A DNA stretch of 64,000 bases, taken from Peptoniphilus senegalensis JC140. Its GTDB lineage: Bacteria; Bacillota; Clostridia; Tissierellales; Peptoniphilaceae. The stretch spans positions 390,021 to 454,020 of the forward strand of contig NZ_HE610718.1 of the NCBI RefSeq assembly GCF_000321025.1, written 5' to 3'. The notes beneath the pieces were generated by a model, which was not told where the DNA came from, made no database searches, and saw only the letters and a list, made by a program, of their open reading frames with translations. Below, one piece after another: positions 43,956-51,991 of this stretch. Made by a program: the position numbers and the translations under genes. How positions within the stretch are numbered: the stretch's first letter is position 1; each line of letters starts with the position of its first letter.

Positions 43956-44708
43956 TCACTCAACTGAATTTTTATCTCTCATAACTGCTAACAAAAACTT
44001 TGGCAAATCAATTTGTCTCTTTATCCTCGATGGGTTTTTTATAAGTCTGTAGAGCCACTCCAGCCCAAGCTTAATAAAAATCTCTGGCGCCCTATTTGCC
44101 CTGCCAGATAAAATATCAAGGACACCACCATTTCCTATGATGACTTTAGCCTTTAAATCATCTTTAAACTCGTCAATCCACTTTTCCTGACGGGGAAAGC
44201 CAAAGCCAACAAAAACAATGTCAATATCTTTAGAATTTATCTCTTCAATTATCTTTTTTTCTTCCTGCGATATTTCGCCATCTATCCTAGAATTGAAATA
44301 ACCATTGTGATAACCTGCAACGTGAAGATTTTTATACTTTTCATTGACAGACCTTGCGGCATCCTCTGCCACACCTTCCTTGCCACCTAAAAAATATAAA
44401 TTAAGTCCCACCTCATCTGCAAGTTCAAGAAGTTTAATAGAAGTATCAAAACCTGTGACTCTTTCCTTTAAAGGCTTCTTCCTCATTTTAGATGCGTAGA
44501 TAAGACCAATGCCATCAGCCAAAATTAAATCCCCTGAATTAACAAGAGTTCTAAGCTCTTCATCTCTCTTCGCTGCCATGACAATCTCTGTATTTGGCGT
44601 GTAAATCTTTTTAAGGCCCTCCCCCTTTAAGAAGGTCCTTAAAATATTTTCACACTCCTTATTATCAATATTAAAAATTTCAACTCCAAAAATTTTTATC
44701 TTTTCCAT
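43956..44708 (-). CDS. WecG/TagA/CpsF-family glycosyltransferase
   Basis: The protein is 250 residues and of the N-acetylmannosaminyltransferase type, with YTPNTEIVMAAKRDEELR, LILADGIGLIYASK, LYFLGGKEGVAEDA and the C-terminal VFVGFGFPRQEKWI and GNGGVLDILSGRANRAPEIFIKLGLEWLYRL. It probably adds ManNAc to a lipid-linked GlcNAc early in teichoic acid or secondary wall polymer synthesis. The ATG at 44708 has GGAGAG upstream. Other wall polymer genes are not nearby. Confidence 0.9.
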   Translation of the reverse strand: MEKIKIFGVEIFNIDNKECENILRTFLKGEGLKKIYTPNTEIVMAAKRDEELRTLVNSGDLILADGIGLIYASKMRKKPLKERVTGFDTSIKLLELADEVGLNLYFLGGKEGVAEDAARSVNEKYKNLHVAGYHNGYFNSRIDGEISQEEKKIIEEINSKDIDIVFVGFGFPRQEKWIDEFKDDLKAKVIIGNGGVLDILSGRANRAPEIFIKLGLEWLYRLIKNPSRIKRQIDLPKFLLAVMRDKNSVE

Positions 44709-44807
44709 ATATCTCTCCGCTAATAAGTTTATCACATAGGTATCTCTATTTCTATAAGTAAATAATTTTACAAGGCTTAAAAACTGTAAAGAATTTTTGC
44801 AAAGAAA

Positions 44808-44835
44808 AAGACCAGGTCAAATGAGACCTAGTCTT
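44808..44835 (-). terminator. Terminator of the EndoA/MazF gene
   Basis: AAGACCAGGTC and GACCTAGTCTT form an 11-bp stem with one mismatch, then TTTTTCTTT on the minus strand. Confidence 0.85.
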
Positions 44836-44852
44836 TTAAATATGTATGCTGT

Positions 44853-45200
44853 TCAATATTTCATCGCCAAACTAACTTTTATTGCAGCGTCAACCTCGTC
44901 CATAACATCTTTGTCGAACTTACCGATTTTCTCTCTCAACCTCTTTTTGTCGATTGTCCTTAACTGTTCCAAAAGAATTACAGAATTTTTTGGAAGCGGA
45001 ACATCTTTAGCTCTAACATTAACGTGTGTTGGTAACTTCGCCTTATTTAGTTGAGATGTAATTGCCGCAACAATTGTAGTAGGCGAGTACTTATTACCAA
45101 TGTCATTTTGAACAACAACTACGGGCCTTACTCCTCCCTGTTCAGATCCAATAACTGGCGACAGGTCGGCATAGAATATATCCCCTCTTTTTATCATCAT
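44853..45200 (-). CDS. EndoA/MazF-family mRNA endoribonuclease toxin, no partner visible
   Basis: The protein is 115 residues and very like Bacillus Ndo[37 protein letters not shown], then [20 protein letters not shown] and [15 protein letters not shown]. MazF enzymes cleave single-stranded mRNA at short motifs (UACAU for NdoA). The start ATG ATG follows AAAAGGTG. The usual antitoxin gene upstream is missing: only 134 bp separate this gene from an unrelated membrane-protein gene, with no frame of antitoxin size. It is transcribed alone and has its own terminator. Confidence 0.92.
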   Translation of the reverse strand: MMIKRGDIFYADLSPVIGSEQGGVRPVVVVQNDIGNKYSPTTIVAAITSQLNKAKLPTHVNVRAKDVPLPKNSVILLEQLRTIDKKRLREKIGKFDKDVMDEVDAAIKVSLAMKY

Positions 45201-45334
45201 AATTTTCACCTTTTAAGGCAAGAGAGATTTTAAAGATTGAACTATGAACAACCTTTATATTATTCTAACACAATTTTCATAATTATATACAGATAATAGA
45301 AATTTATTTTATTTTTTACAAAAATCTAATAAGT

Positions 45335-45607
45335 TTATTTCAAATACATTGGCATTACAAAATTTATTGCAATCATAATAAATAAAGGAATGGTATATTT
45401 CATTGTTTCCTTTAAATTATATTTTGTTCCTCCTGGTAGGTAGTGAACAATTGCCGGTGCAAAAACTACTACAAACCAGAGAACTTGTACATAGATTGGC
45501 CCTCTAAACCTGTGAAAAAATTCTGCCACTCCAGTGATTGCAAAATATGTATAAATAAGGTCAAGGGCAAATAAAATTATAAAAAGTATTTTTCTATTTT
45601 TAAACAT
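45335..45607 (-). CDS. Hypothetical small membrane protein
   Basis: I do not recognise this 90-residue protein. It has three hydrophobic segments (ILFIILFALDLIYTYFAI, VLWFVVVFAPAIVHYL, IPLFIMIAINFVMPMYL) and a short RFRGPIYV loop. The start has AAAGGAG upstream. The upstream neighbour (45653-45910) is also a small membrane protein with a similar HRGPIII loop, so the two could be distant paralogues. Confidence 0.65.
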   Translation of the reverse strand: MFKNRKILFIILFALDLIYTYFAITGVAEFFHRFRGPIYVQVLWFVVVFAPAIVHYLPGGTKYNLKETMKYTIPLFIMIAINFVMPMYLK

Positions 45608-45621
45608 AATAACTCCTTTAA

Positions 45622-45650
45622 AAATAGCCTGAGCTTTTCTCAGGCTATTT
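45622..45650. terminator. Terminator between two small membrane-protein genes
   Basis: AAATAGCCTGAG and CTCAGGCTATTT form a perfect 12-bp stem with a 5-nt loop; on the minus strand it is followed by TTTTTAAAG. Confidence 0.88.
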
Positions 45651-45652
45651 CT

Positions 45653-45910
45653 TTACATTGACATTCTAACCATTCCAAGGGTAAATAAACTTAAAACTGC
45701 TACATAAATACCCATGGCTATCTTGTATCCCTTGCTCCAATTATCCCTTTCTTTTTTTATCCTAATAAAATTTAAGACAAGAGCAAATAAACCAGGCAAG
45801 GCTATAATTATTGGACCTCTATGATTTTTGAGAGCCTGGGACATTGTGATTACAACAAAAATGTTTAGGATCTTCCAAAAGGCATGGACTTTAAATGGAT
45901 ATGATTTCAT
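45653..45910 (-). CDS. Hypothetical small membrane protein
   Basis: The protein is 85 residues with three hydrophobic segments and a basic loop (RIKKERDNWSKGYK). No family recognised. The start codon has only a weak ribosome binding site (GAAGAAAT). Terminator directly after the stop. Confidence 0.6.
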   Translation of the reverse strand: MKSYPFKVHAFWKILNIFVVITMSQALKNHRGPIIIALPGLFALVLNFIRIKKERDNWSKGYKIAMGIYVAVLSLFTLGMVRMSM

Positions 45911-46047
45911 AATATTTCTTCATCTGCCTTTATTTTTATAATAAATTAATTTTCGGTTTTTTATAATATTTACATGTAAATATTAAATTATGCTTTAGGT
46001 TACATTGCTTTAAATTTATTATAAATCAAAAAAATTAAAAAACAAAT

Positions 46048-47235
46048 TTAATTTTCTTCAAAATTTTTAAAAACTGTGCTTAGATTTTCTATTAGGTCCC
46101 TTGCCCTTAGGCTGGTCTTAGAATTTTTACTTGCGTAGCTGTCTCCAGAAAGTCCGTGAACATAAACTCCAAGCCTTGCCGCGTCAAATAAAGAATAATT
46201 TTTCATAAAGGCAGAAATTATTCCCGTCAAGACGTCCCCTGAACCTCCTGTCGCCATTCCAGAGTTTCCAGTTTTATTTATATAGACTCTTTCTCCATCT
46301 GTGACAATGGTATTGTGCCCTTTCAAAACTAAAATCAGCTTATATTTTTTTGCAAATTCCACTGCAAGTCTTTTGCGATTATTTTTTATTTCTTCTAGGG
46401 ATAAACCAGTCAGTCTTGCAAACTCTCCTTCGTGAGGAGTTAAAATCGTGGTAAAACTTTTTCTCTCTTCCAACAAGTTTAGATTTTGTGACAAAATATT
46501 TAAGCCGTCAGCATCTATCAAGAGATTTTTTTCCGTATTTATTATTTTTCCAAAGACTGACCTTCCATAATCTCCTAGTCCCATGCCTGGACCCATGGCT
46601 ATGGCATCCATTCCCCCTAAGAATTTTTCCATTTCATCAAGGTCATCAAAGGACTTTGCTATTGGCTCAATGAATTTTATGGACATGATGTCAAAAATTT
46701 CTCGTGGAACAAGATTATAGACAAGACCTGCCCCTGATTTTAGGGCTGCATTTGATGATAAATAGGATGAACCAGTCATGCCAAGAGAGCCGCCCACTAT
46801 AGCAATTTTTCCGAAGTCGCCCTTGTGGCTATCCTCATCTCTATTTTTCCAAATGGCTTTTAATTCTTCATCTAAAATTATTTTTTCATCAAAAATTTTT
46901 TCTGGAGAATCTTCACATAATTTTGCCACAGCCACTGCATAATTTTTCTCGTGGCTAATGGATAGATAAAATTTTTTGTTAAAAACTTCTGCATGAGGAA
47001 GATTTTCTATATATTTTATTTTTATATCATGAAAGGAAATTTTGCCAATGCCCGTTGTCATTGCCTTTGCCACTGCTTCTTTGGCAGCATACATGCCTGC
47101 TATTCTCTCGTAGGGATTTTTTCTCTTCTCAATTCTCTTTATTTCATCTTCGTTAAAAACTTTTGCCAAGAAATTTTCATGGTCTCTCATTATTTTTTTT
47201 ATTCTATTTACTTCTACTATATCTATGCCTATCAA
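46048..47235 (-). CDS. Fusion of holo-ACP synthase (AcpS) and NAD(P)H-hydrate dehydratase (NnrD)
   Basis: The 395-residue protein joins two complete enzymes. Residues 1-108 are AcpS: MIGIDIVEVNRIKK with D5, MYAAKEAVAKA with E53, and LSISHEKNYAVA. This part transfers phosphopantetheine from CoA to acyl carrier protein. Residues 138-395 are the C-terminal YjeF/NnrD kinase-like domain: GKIAIVGGSLGMTGSS, AMGPGMG, DADGLN, LTPHEGEFARLTG and catalytic D334 in ATGGSGDVLTGI. This part repairs hydrated NAD(P)H. The usual NnrE epimerase half is replaced by AcpS. Genes acpS and nnrD are often neighbours in Firmicutes, so a simple read-through fusion is likely. No internal stop or restart is evident. Confidence 0.9.
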   Translation of the reverse strand: MIGIDIVEVNRIKKIMRDHENFLAKVFNEDEIKRIEKRKNPYERIAGMYAAKEAVAKAMTTGIGKISFHDIKIKYIENLPHAEVFNKKFYLSISHEKNYAVAVAKLCEDSPEKIFDEKIILDEELKAIWKNRDEDSHKGDFGKIAIVGGSLGMTGSSYLSSNAALKSGAGLVYNLVPREIFDIMSIKFIEPIAKSFDDLDEMEKFLGGMDAIAMGPGMGLGDYGRSVFGKIINTEKNLLIDADGLNILSQNLNLLEERKSFTTILTPHEGEFARLTGLSLEEIKNNRKRLAVEFAKKYKLILVLKGHNTIVTDGERVYINKTGNSGMATGGSGDVLTGIISAFMKNYSLFDAARLGVYVHGLSGDSYASKNSKTSLRARDLIENLSTVFKNFEEN

Positions 47236-47248
47236 AATCTCGCCCCAT

Positions 47249-47277
47249 TTGACAATTTATTTATTTTCGATTATTAT
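47249..47277 (+). promoter_or_regulatory. tyrS promoter
   Basis: TTGACA (47249-47254) and TATTAT (47272-47277) with a 17-nt spacer. Confidence 0.85.
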
Positions 47278-47283
47278 ATCATA

Positions 47284-47423
47284 AATAGTATGAATATAAG
47301 ACGATGAAGATATACAGTAGGCGCAAGCTGAATTACAATATTGGAGTCTAATAATTTTTGAGGCCTCGGCGAAGAAAGGTGGTACCACGAATGCGTCCTT
47401 TCATCCCAAGGCCTCTTTTTATT
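47284..47423 (+). promoter_or_regulatory. Compact T-box riboswitch, tyrosine type
   Basis: AAAGGTGGTACCACG (47375-47389) is a perfect T-box word whose UGGU can pair with the ACCA end of tRNA-Tyr. A terminator follows: GAGGCCT (47360-47366) against AGGCCTC (47409-47415) and a T run; pairing of the T-box with tRNA would favour the antiterminator instead. The predicted transcript start is only about 90 nt before the T-box, so Stem I can be no longer than about 50-60 nt (AGAC at 47299-47302 to GTCT near 47346-47349). GAATTACAA in it offers TAC (Tyr) as specifier followed by a purine. Confidence 0.85.
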
Positions 47424-47438
47424 TTTTTGGAGGAATTT

Positions 47439-48665
47439 ATGGAAAATGTATATGATATTTTAAGTGAGAGAGGTTACCTAGACCAATGCACTTATGAAGA
47501 TGAATTAAGGGAAATGCTTGGCAGAGAACCTGTAACTTTTTATGTTGGCTTTGATGCAACTGCTGACTCTCTAACTCTTGGTCACTTCATTCAAATTAGA
47601 GTTATGCAACACATGCAAAGGGCAGGTCATATTCCAATAGCTCTACTTGGTGGTGGAACTACAACTATTGGCGACCCATCTGGCAAGAGCGACATGAGAA
47701 CTCTTATGGATAGAGAAACTATCGACTACAATGCAAATAGATTTAAAGAACAAATTTCAAATTTTTTAGATTTTTCTAATGGCAAGGGAATCATCGAAAA
47801 CAATGCAGACTGGCTTTTAAAGTTAAATTTCTTGGAATTTGTAAGAGAAATTGGCGTGCACTTCTCTGTTAATAGGATGCTACAATTTGACTGCTACAAA
47901 AACAGAATGGAACAAGGGCTTACTTTCTTTGAATTTTCTTATATGCTTATGCAATCTTATGACTTCTTGTACCTTTATAGAAAACATCACTGCAAGCTAG
48001 AAGTTGGCGGCTCAGACCAATGGTCAAACATACTTGGTGGCTATGAACTCGTAAGGAAATTAGAAAATGACAAAGTTTATGCCATGACTTTTAAACTTTT
48101 GACTACTGCAGCTGGTATCAAGATGGGCAAGACTATGGCTGGAGCAATTTGGCTTGACCCAGAAAAAACTACTCCTTATGAAATGTTCCAATACCTAAGA
48201 AACTGTGACGATCGTGATGTAATTAAATTTATGAAGCTTCTTACTATGCTTCCACTTGATAAAATTGCTGAATATGAAAAATTAGAAGGTGCAGAAATAA
48301 ATAAGGCTAAGGAAGTTTTGGCTTACGAAGTTGTAAAGGACATTCACGGCGAAGAAGCTGCCAAAGCTGCCCTTGACGCTTCACATTCACTTTTTGGTGG
48401 AGAAAAAGATTCTGAAGATATTCCTGCAACAGAAATGCCAGCCGATAAATTCAATGAACCTGTAGGAATTTTAAATTTAATGACTGAACTCGGTCTTATT
48501 AAGACAAATTCTGAAGGCAGAAGACTAATAACTCAAGGTGGAGTTTCCATTGACGATGAAAAAATAAGTGATCCTAAGCTAGAACTTACTAAAGATGATT
48601 TCAAAAATGGCGAAATTATAATTAGAAAGGGAAAGAAAGTTTATCACAAAGTTATTTTAAAGTGA
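47439..48665 (+). CDS. tyrS: Tyrosyl-tRNA synthetase
   Basis: This 408-residue class I synthetase has YVGFDATADSLTLGHF (HIGH-type motif), the Tyr-binding EFSYMLMQSYDFLYLY and GGSDQWSNI, and the KMSKS variant IKMGKTMAG. A C-terminal S4 RNA-binding domain is present (EGRRLITQGGVSIDDEKISDP). The start at 47439 has GGAGGA 6 nt upstream; the longer open frame lies within the T-box terminator. Expression should respond to uncharged tRNA-Tyr. pepD follows 7 bp later. Confidence 0.96.
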   Translation: MENVYDILSERGYLDQCTYEDELREMLGREPVTFYVGFDATADSLTLGHFIQIRVMQHMQRAGHIPIALLGGGTTTIGDPSGKSDMRTLMDRETIDYNANRFKEQISNFLDFSNGKGIIENNADWLLKLNFLEFVREIGVHFSVNRMLQFDCYKNRMEQGLTFFEFSYMLMQSYDFLYLYRKHHCKLEVGGSDQWSNILGGYELVRKLENDKVYAMTFKLLTTAAGIKMGKTMAGAIWLDPEKTTPYEMFQYLRNCDDRDVIKFMKLLTMLPLDKIAEYEKLEGAEINKAKEVLAYEVVKDIHGEEAAKAALDASHSLFGGEKDSEDIPATEMPADKFNEPVGILNLMTELGLIKTNSEGRRLITQGGVSIDDEKISDPKLELTKDDFKNGEIIIRKGKKVYHKVILK

Positions 48666-48672
48666 GGTTAAT

Positions 48673-50064
48673 ATGAATTTAGAACCAAAAAAAGTTTTTG
48701 ATTATTTTGAAAAATTATCACTTATTCCTAGAGAATCAGGAAACGAAAAAGCTGTCTCCGACTTTTTAAAAAAATTTGGAGAAGATGCTGGCTATGATGT
48801 TGTTCAAGACGATTCTTTAAATATAATTATGGAAGTGCCTGCAACAAAGGGCATGGAAGATAGAGAAAAAGTAATTTTACAAGGTCACATGGACATGGTG
48901 TGCGAAAAGGGAAAGGACTCAGACCACAACTTTTTAACTGACCCAATTGAACTAATAGTTGATGGCGACAAGCTTCACGCCAATGAAACAACACTTGGAG
49001 CTGATGACGGCATTGGTGTTGCTATGGCAATGGCACTTGCAGAAGAAGAACATGGTCCACTTAAAATTCTTGTAACTGTGTCTGAAGAAACTGATATGCA
49101 CGGAGCAAAGAACCTTGATGCAAAATATCTTGAAGGCAAGTATGTAATCAACATCGACTCAGAAGAAGAAGGCATCTTAACAGTTTCATCTGCTGGCGGA
49201 AAGCTACTCCATTCAAAATTAAAAGTTGAAAGAGAAGACTACTCAGGCGATGCTTTTTCACTTAACCTTCATGGCTTTTTGGGCGGCCACTCCGGCATGG
49301 AAATTGCCAACAATAAGGGCAACATGATTAAAGTTATTGCAGAAATTTTAAATAAGGTTGATGATGCAAAACTAATTAATATAGACTGTGGCACAAAGCA
49401 AAATGCAATCCCAAGAGAAGGTAAAGTTTCCCTTGTATGTGACGAAAATAAACTAAAGGATGCCATAGAATTTGCAAAGGATAAATTTAAAGATGTTGAA
49501 GGAGAATTAATAATTGAATGTGAAAAAATTTCTCACAGTGGGAAAATTTTGACAGCAGAAGATACTGTTAAACTTACAAAATATTTACTTGAACTTCCAA
49601 CTGGACCTCACACATTTATTGACGAGGCTAAAAAAGTTCTTGAATCATCATCAAACCTTGCAATAGTAAAATTATTAGGCGATACAGTAGATGTTTTTGT
49701 TTCTCTAAGATTTGCATCCTCTTCACTTTCTGAAGACTTTGGAAATATTTATCTGGATATAGTTAAAAAATTTGGTGCAGAAGCTGAATTTGAAAATCCA
49801 TATCCTGAATGGGAATACAAAAAAGAATCTAAATTTAGAGAAATTGTAAAAGACATATACAAAGAAATGAAAGGCGTTGAAATGGAAGAAGAGTTCACTC
49901 ACGGTGGACTTGAATGTGGAGTATTCTTCGAAAAGAATAGGGATCTTGATATTATTTCTATTGGACCAGACATTAGAGGAGCTCACTCACAAAAAGAAAC
50001 TTTATCAATTTCTTCTACAGAGAGAGTTTACGAACATCTAAGAAAAGTCCTAAAGAACCTATAA
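48673..50064 (+). CDS. pepD: PepD-type aminoacyl-histidine dipeptidase (M20)
   Basis: The enzyme is 463 residues. The metal site shows LQGHMDMVCEKG, LGADDGIGVAMAMALAEE, the catalytic SEETDMHGAKNLD, INIDSEEEG and the late His in DIRGAHSQKETLSI. It cleaves Xaa-His and other dipeptides in the cytosol. The insertion domain (about residues 185-380) is complete. Starts 7 bp after tyrS behind GTGAGG, so it shares the T-box-controlled transcript; that could link dipeptide breakdown to Tyr supply. Confidence 0.93.
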   Translation: MNLEPKKVFDYFEKLSLIPRESGNEKAVSDFLKKFGEDAGYDVVQDDSLNIIMEVPATKGMEDREKVILQGHMDMVCEKGKDSDHNFLTDPIELIVDGDKLHANETTLGADDGIGVAMAMALAEEEHGPLKILVTVSEETDMHGAKNLDAKYLEGKYVINIDSEEEGILTVSSAGGKLLHSKLKVEREDYSGDAFSLNLHGFLGGHSGMEIANNKGNMIKVIAEILNKVDDAKLINIDCGTKQNAIPREGKVSLVCDENKLKDAIEFAKDKFKDVEGELIIECEKISHSGKILTAEDTVKLTKYLLELPTGPHTFIDEAKKVLESSSNLAIVKLLGDTVDVFVSLRFASSSLSEDFGNIYLDIVKKFGAEAEFENPYPEWEYKKESKFREIVKDIYKEMKGVEMEEEFTHGGLECGVFFEKNRDLDIISIGPDIRGAHSQKETLSISSTERVYEHLRKVLKNL

Positions 50065-50084
50065 ATTTAAAAATAAAGATTTTT

Positions 50085-50114
50085 GAGACGCATTTTCCTT
50101 GCGTCTCTTTTTTT
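50085..50114 (+). terminator. Terminator of tyrS-pepD
   Basis: GAGACGC and GCGTCTC form a 7-bp stem around ATTTTCCTT, followed by seven T residues. Confidence 0.9.
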
Positions 50115-50191
50115 CTTATAAATTTTTATGATAAATCCCTTTTTGAAACTTATAAATTTAAGTCTAATAAAAGATTTTAAAAATAAAAAAA

Positions 50192-50208
50192 GAAACCAAA
50201 AAGGTTTC
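50192..50208 (-). terminator. Candidate terminator of the RsbW-like gene
   Basis: GAAACC and GGTTTC with a 5-nt loop and a T7 run on the minus strand, 68 nt beyond the stop codon. Confidence 0.7.
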
Positions 50209-50275
50209 CTCAATATGTATTATATTAAAATTGCGTAAAGTAATCCAAACTTCAAATAAAAAACTTGGCAAAATT

Positions 50276-50668
50276 CTACAAATTTTTTATTGCTATTACT
50301 TCGTTTTCATTTAAAATCAATTGGTCAGTAAGTGCCTCAACTATTAAAAGTCCTCTGCCATTACAGTTTTTTTGGGTGCAGTCATATAGAGATGTGTCAA
50401 AATCTACACCTCTTCCCTCATCTTTTACAATTATTTTTAAAGATTCACTATCCAAAATTAATTTTAAAAAGACTTTTTTGTTAAGGTCTTCTTGATTTCC
50501 ATGCATGGCTCCATTAATAACAAGCTCATTTAAAATTACTTTTATGTCAAATAATTTTTCTTGGTCGGATATAAATGAATTCAAATCCATAAGAGCTGAA
50601 TCCAAAAAATTTTTTATTAAAGATAAATCACTATTGACAAATCCTTTAAATCTATATAAAGTATCCAT
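50276..50668 (-). CDS. RsbW/SpoIIAB-like serine kinase (HATPase)
   Basis: The protein is 130 residues with a GHKL ATPase fold: N box ILNELVINGAMHGNQ, G1 box VKDEGRGVDF and G2 box NGRGLLIVEALTD. Such proteins act as anti-sigma factors that phosphorylate an antagonist. No sigma factor or STAS-domain antagonist gene lies nearby, so its partner is elsewhere or it works differently. The ATG at 50668 has GGAGTGAG upstream. Confidence 0.82.
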   Translation of the reverse strand: MDTLYRFKGFVNSDLSLIKNFLDSALMDLNSFISDQEKLFDIKVILNELVINGAMHGNQEDLNKKVFLKLILDSESLKIIVKDEGRGVDFDTSLYDCTQKNCNGRGLLIVEALTDQLILNENEVIAIKNL

Positions 50669-50847
50669 AATTCTCACTCCATCTATTAGAAAATTACCCA
50701 TTACTTCCCCTCTTTAAACCCAAAAATTTTTTCCCAATTTCATTAATTTTAAAATTTTACTGTATTATATTTATCAATTTGTTATAATGGATTTAGGCTT
50801 GTATAAGCAAGTAATTTTATAAGTAATTTTAATAGGAGGAAAATAAA

Positions 50848-51009
50848 ATGCAAAAATATGAATGTTCACTTTGCGGATATATTTATGACCCAGAAGTAGG
50901 CGACGAAGATAACGGAATAGAAGCTGGAACAGCTTTTGAAAAACTACCAGAAGATTGGGTATGCCCACTTTGTGGAGCTGAAAAATCTGATTTTGAACCA
51001 GCTGAATAA
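50848..51009 (+). CDS. Rubredoxin
   Basis: The protein is 53 residues. The two Cys pairs that hold the Fe atom are [10 protein letters not shown] and [13 protein letters not shown]. Residues 11-40 carry the usual [25 protein letters not shown]. It is a one-electron carrier in anaerobes, often serving rubrerythrin or superoxide reductase in oxidative stress; neither lies next to it here. The ATG follows AGGAGGAAAATAAA. A -10 (TATAAT) lies at 50783-50788. Monocistronic. Confidence 0.95.
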   Translation: MQKYECSLCGYIYDPEVGDEDNGIEAGTAFEKLPEDWVCPLCGAEKSDFEPAE

Positions 51010-51020
51010 TTATAATTAAA

Positions 51021-51043
51021 GAAGGCACGAGCCTTCTTTTTTT
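51021..51043 (+). terminator. Terminator of the rubredoxin gene
   Basis: GAAGGC and GCCTTC with an ACGA loop, followed by seven T residues. Confidence 0.88.
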
Positions 51044-51093
51044 GTACAATTTATTAATAAGCTTTCTTTATTTTAATAATTTTTCCTTATCTA

Positions 51094-51867
51094 TTAGAAG
51101 TTCGCAACTTCTTTAGAAAATATAATTGATGATTCAATCATTTGCGTAGTTACTTGATGTGCAGTCATCTCAAAAATTTGAAAGTCCAAAAGATTTTTGT
51201 CATCATAAACTTTTTCCACTTCTTTTGCAAATGACTCTTGACCTTTGGGGTCTATAACTTCATCATTTGCACCATTATATAAGACCATGGCTCTATCCTT
51301 AAATACTTCTGGAATCCTCATTGGGTCCATGTCTAGGAAAAATTCGTTAATCCTAAACTCTTCCTCCTCAATTTTTTCTTGGTTTTTAATTTTATTTACA
51401 GCATCAACAAGTGCCATCCAATTGTTCACACCATTAAAGATAAATGCCATCTTCAAATCCTTCTTAAAGGCATAGAGACCTCCAGCCGTTATTGCACCCA
51501 TAGAGTGACCGCCTACTGCAATTTGACTTTCTGGATAATTTTCCCCTATATACTTAAATATAGAAGGTGCCTCCTCTATGTTGTGCATAATAACTTTTAA
51601 AATGTATTTGGCTTCCATGTCCTTGTCCTCATGGTCTAAATTTATCTTATTTCTTTCTCCATGGTAGCGAGCTTCTGGAAGGATTACCCTATAGCCATAG
51701 CTCGCAAAAATATTTCCACGGAAAATTTGTCTCTCCTTGGAAGAACCCCAGCCGTGATAAAAAACTATTGTCTTATTAGTTTTTTCCCTTGGTTCAATAA
51801 TTATTGCTGGCACATCTCCTATTTTTATTTTCTTTATATCTGAATAATTCATTTTTAAATACTCCAT
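51094..51867 (-). CDS. Alpha/beta hydrolase
   Basis: The protein is 257 residues. Nucleophile Ser is in VGGHSMGAIT, the oxyanion region is YHGWGSS, the acid is in YNGANDEVIDP and the catalytic His in MTAHQV. No signal peptide, so it is a cytosolic esterase or lipase-like enzyme; substrate unknown. GAGGTGA precedes the ATG. Confidence 0.83.
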   Translation of the reverse strand: MEYLKMNYSDIKKIKIGDVPAIIIEPREKTNKTIVFYHGWGSSKERQIFRGNIFASYGYRVILPEARYHGERNKINLDHEDKDMEAKYILKVIMHNIEEAPSIFKYIGENYPESQIAVGGHSMGAITAGGLYAFKKDLKMAFIFNGVNNWMALVDAVNKIKNQEKIEEEEFRINEFFLDMDPMRIPEVFKDRAMVLYNGANDEVIDPKGQESFAKEVEKVYDDKNLLDFQIFEMTAHQVTTQMIESSIIFSKEVANF

Positions 51868-51991
51868 AATTCACCTCACATACATTATAACTAAAAGAAG
51901 GACAAAAGAAAATTTCTTATCACTTTATATTACTTTATCAATTTTATTTTAAAGGAGAAATTTTAGTGATATATTAATTATAGGTGATACT

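Noticed and set aside
46993-47307. 104-codon plus-strand frame rich in Phe/Tyr/Cys
   Set aside because: It is antisense to the AcpS part of a conserved fusion protein and runs into the tyrS promoter and leader.
47358-47438. Longer N-terminal start for TyrS
   Set aside because: The extra codons lie inside the T-box word and terminator; ATG 47439 has a strong ribosome binding site and matches the family start.
50774-51049. 91-codon minus-strand frame
   Set aside because: It is antisense to the rubredoxin gene, which has both Cys pairs, a strong ribosome binding site and a terminator.
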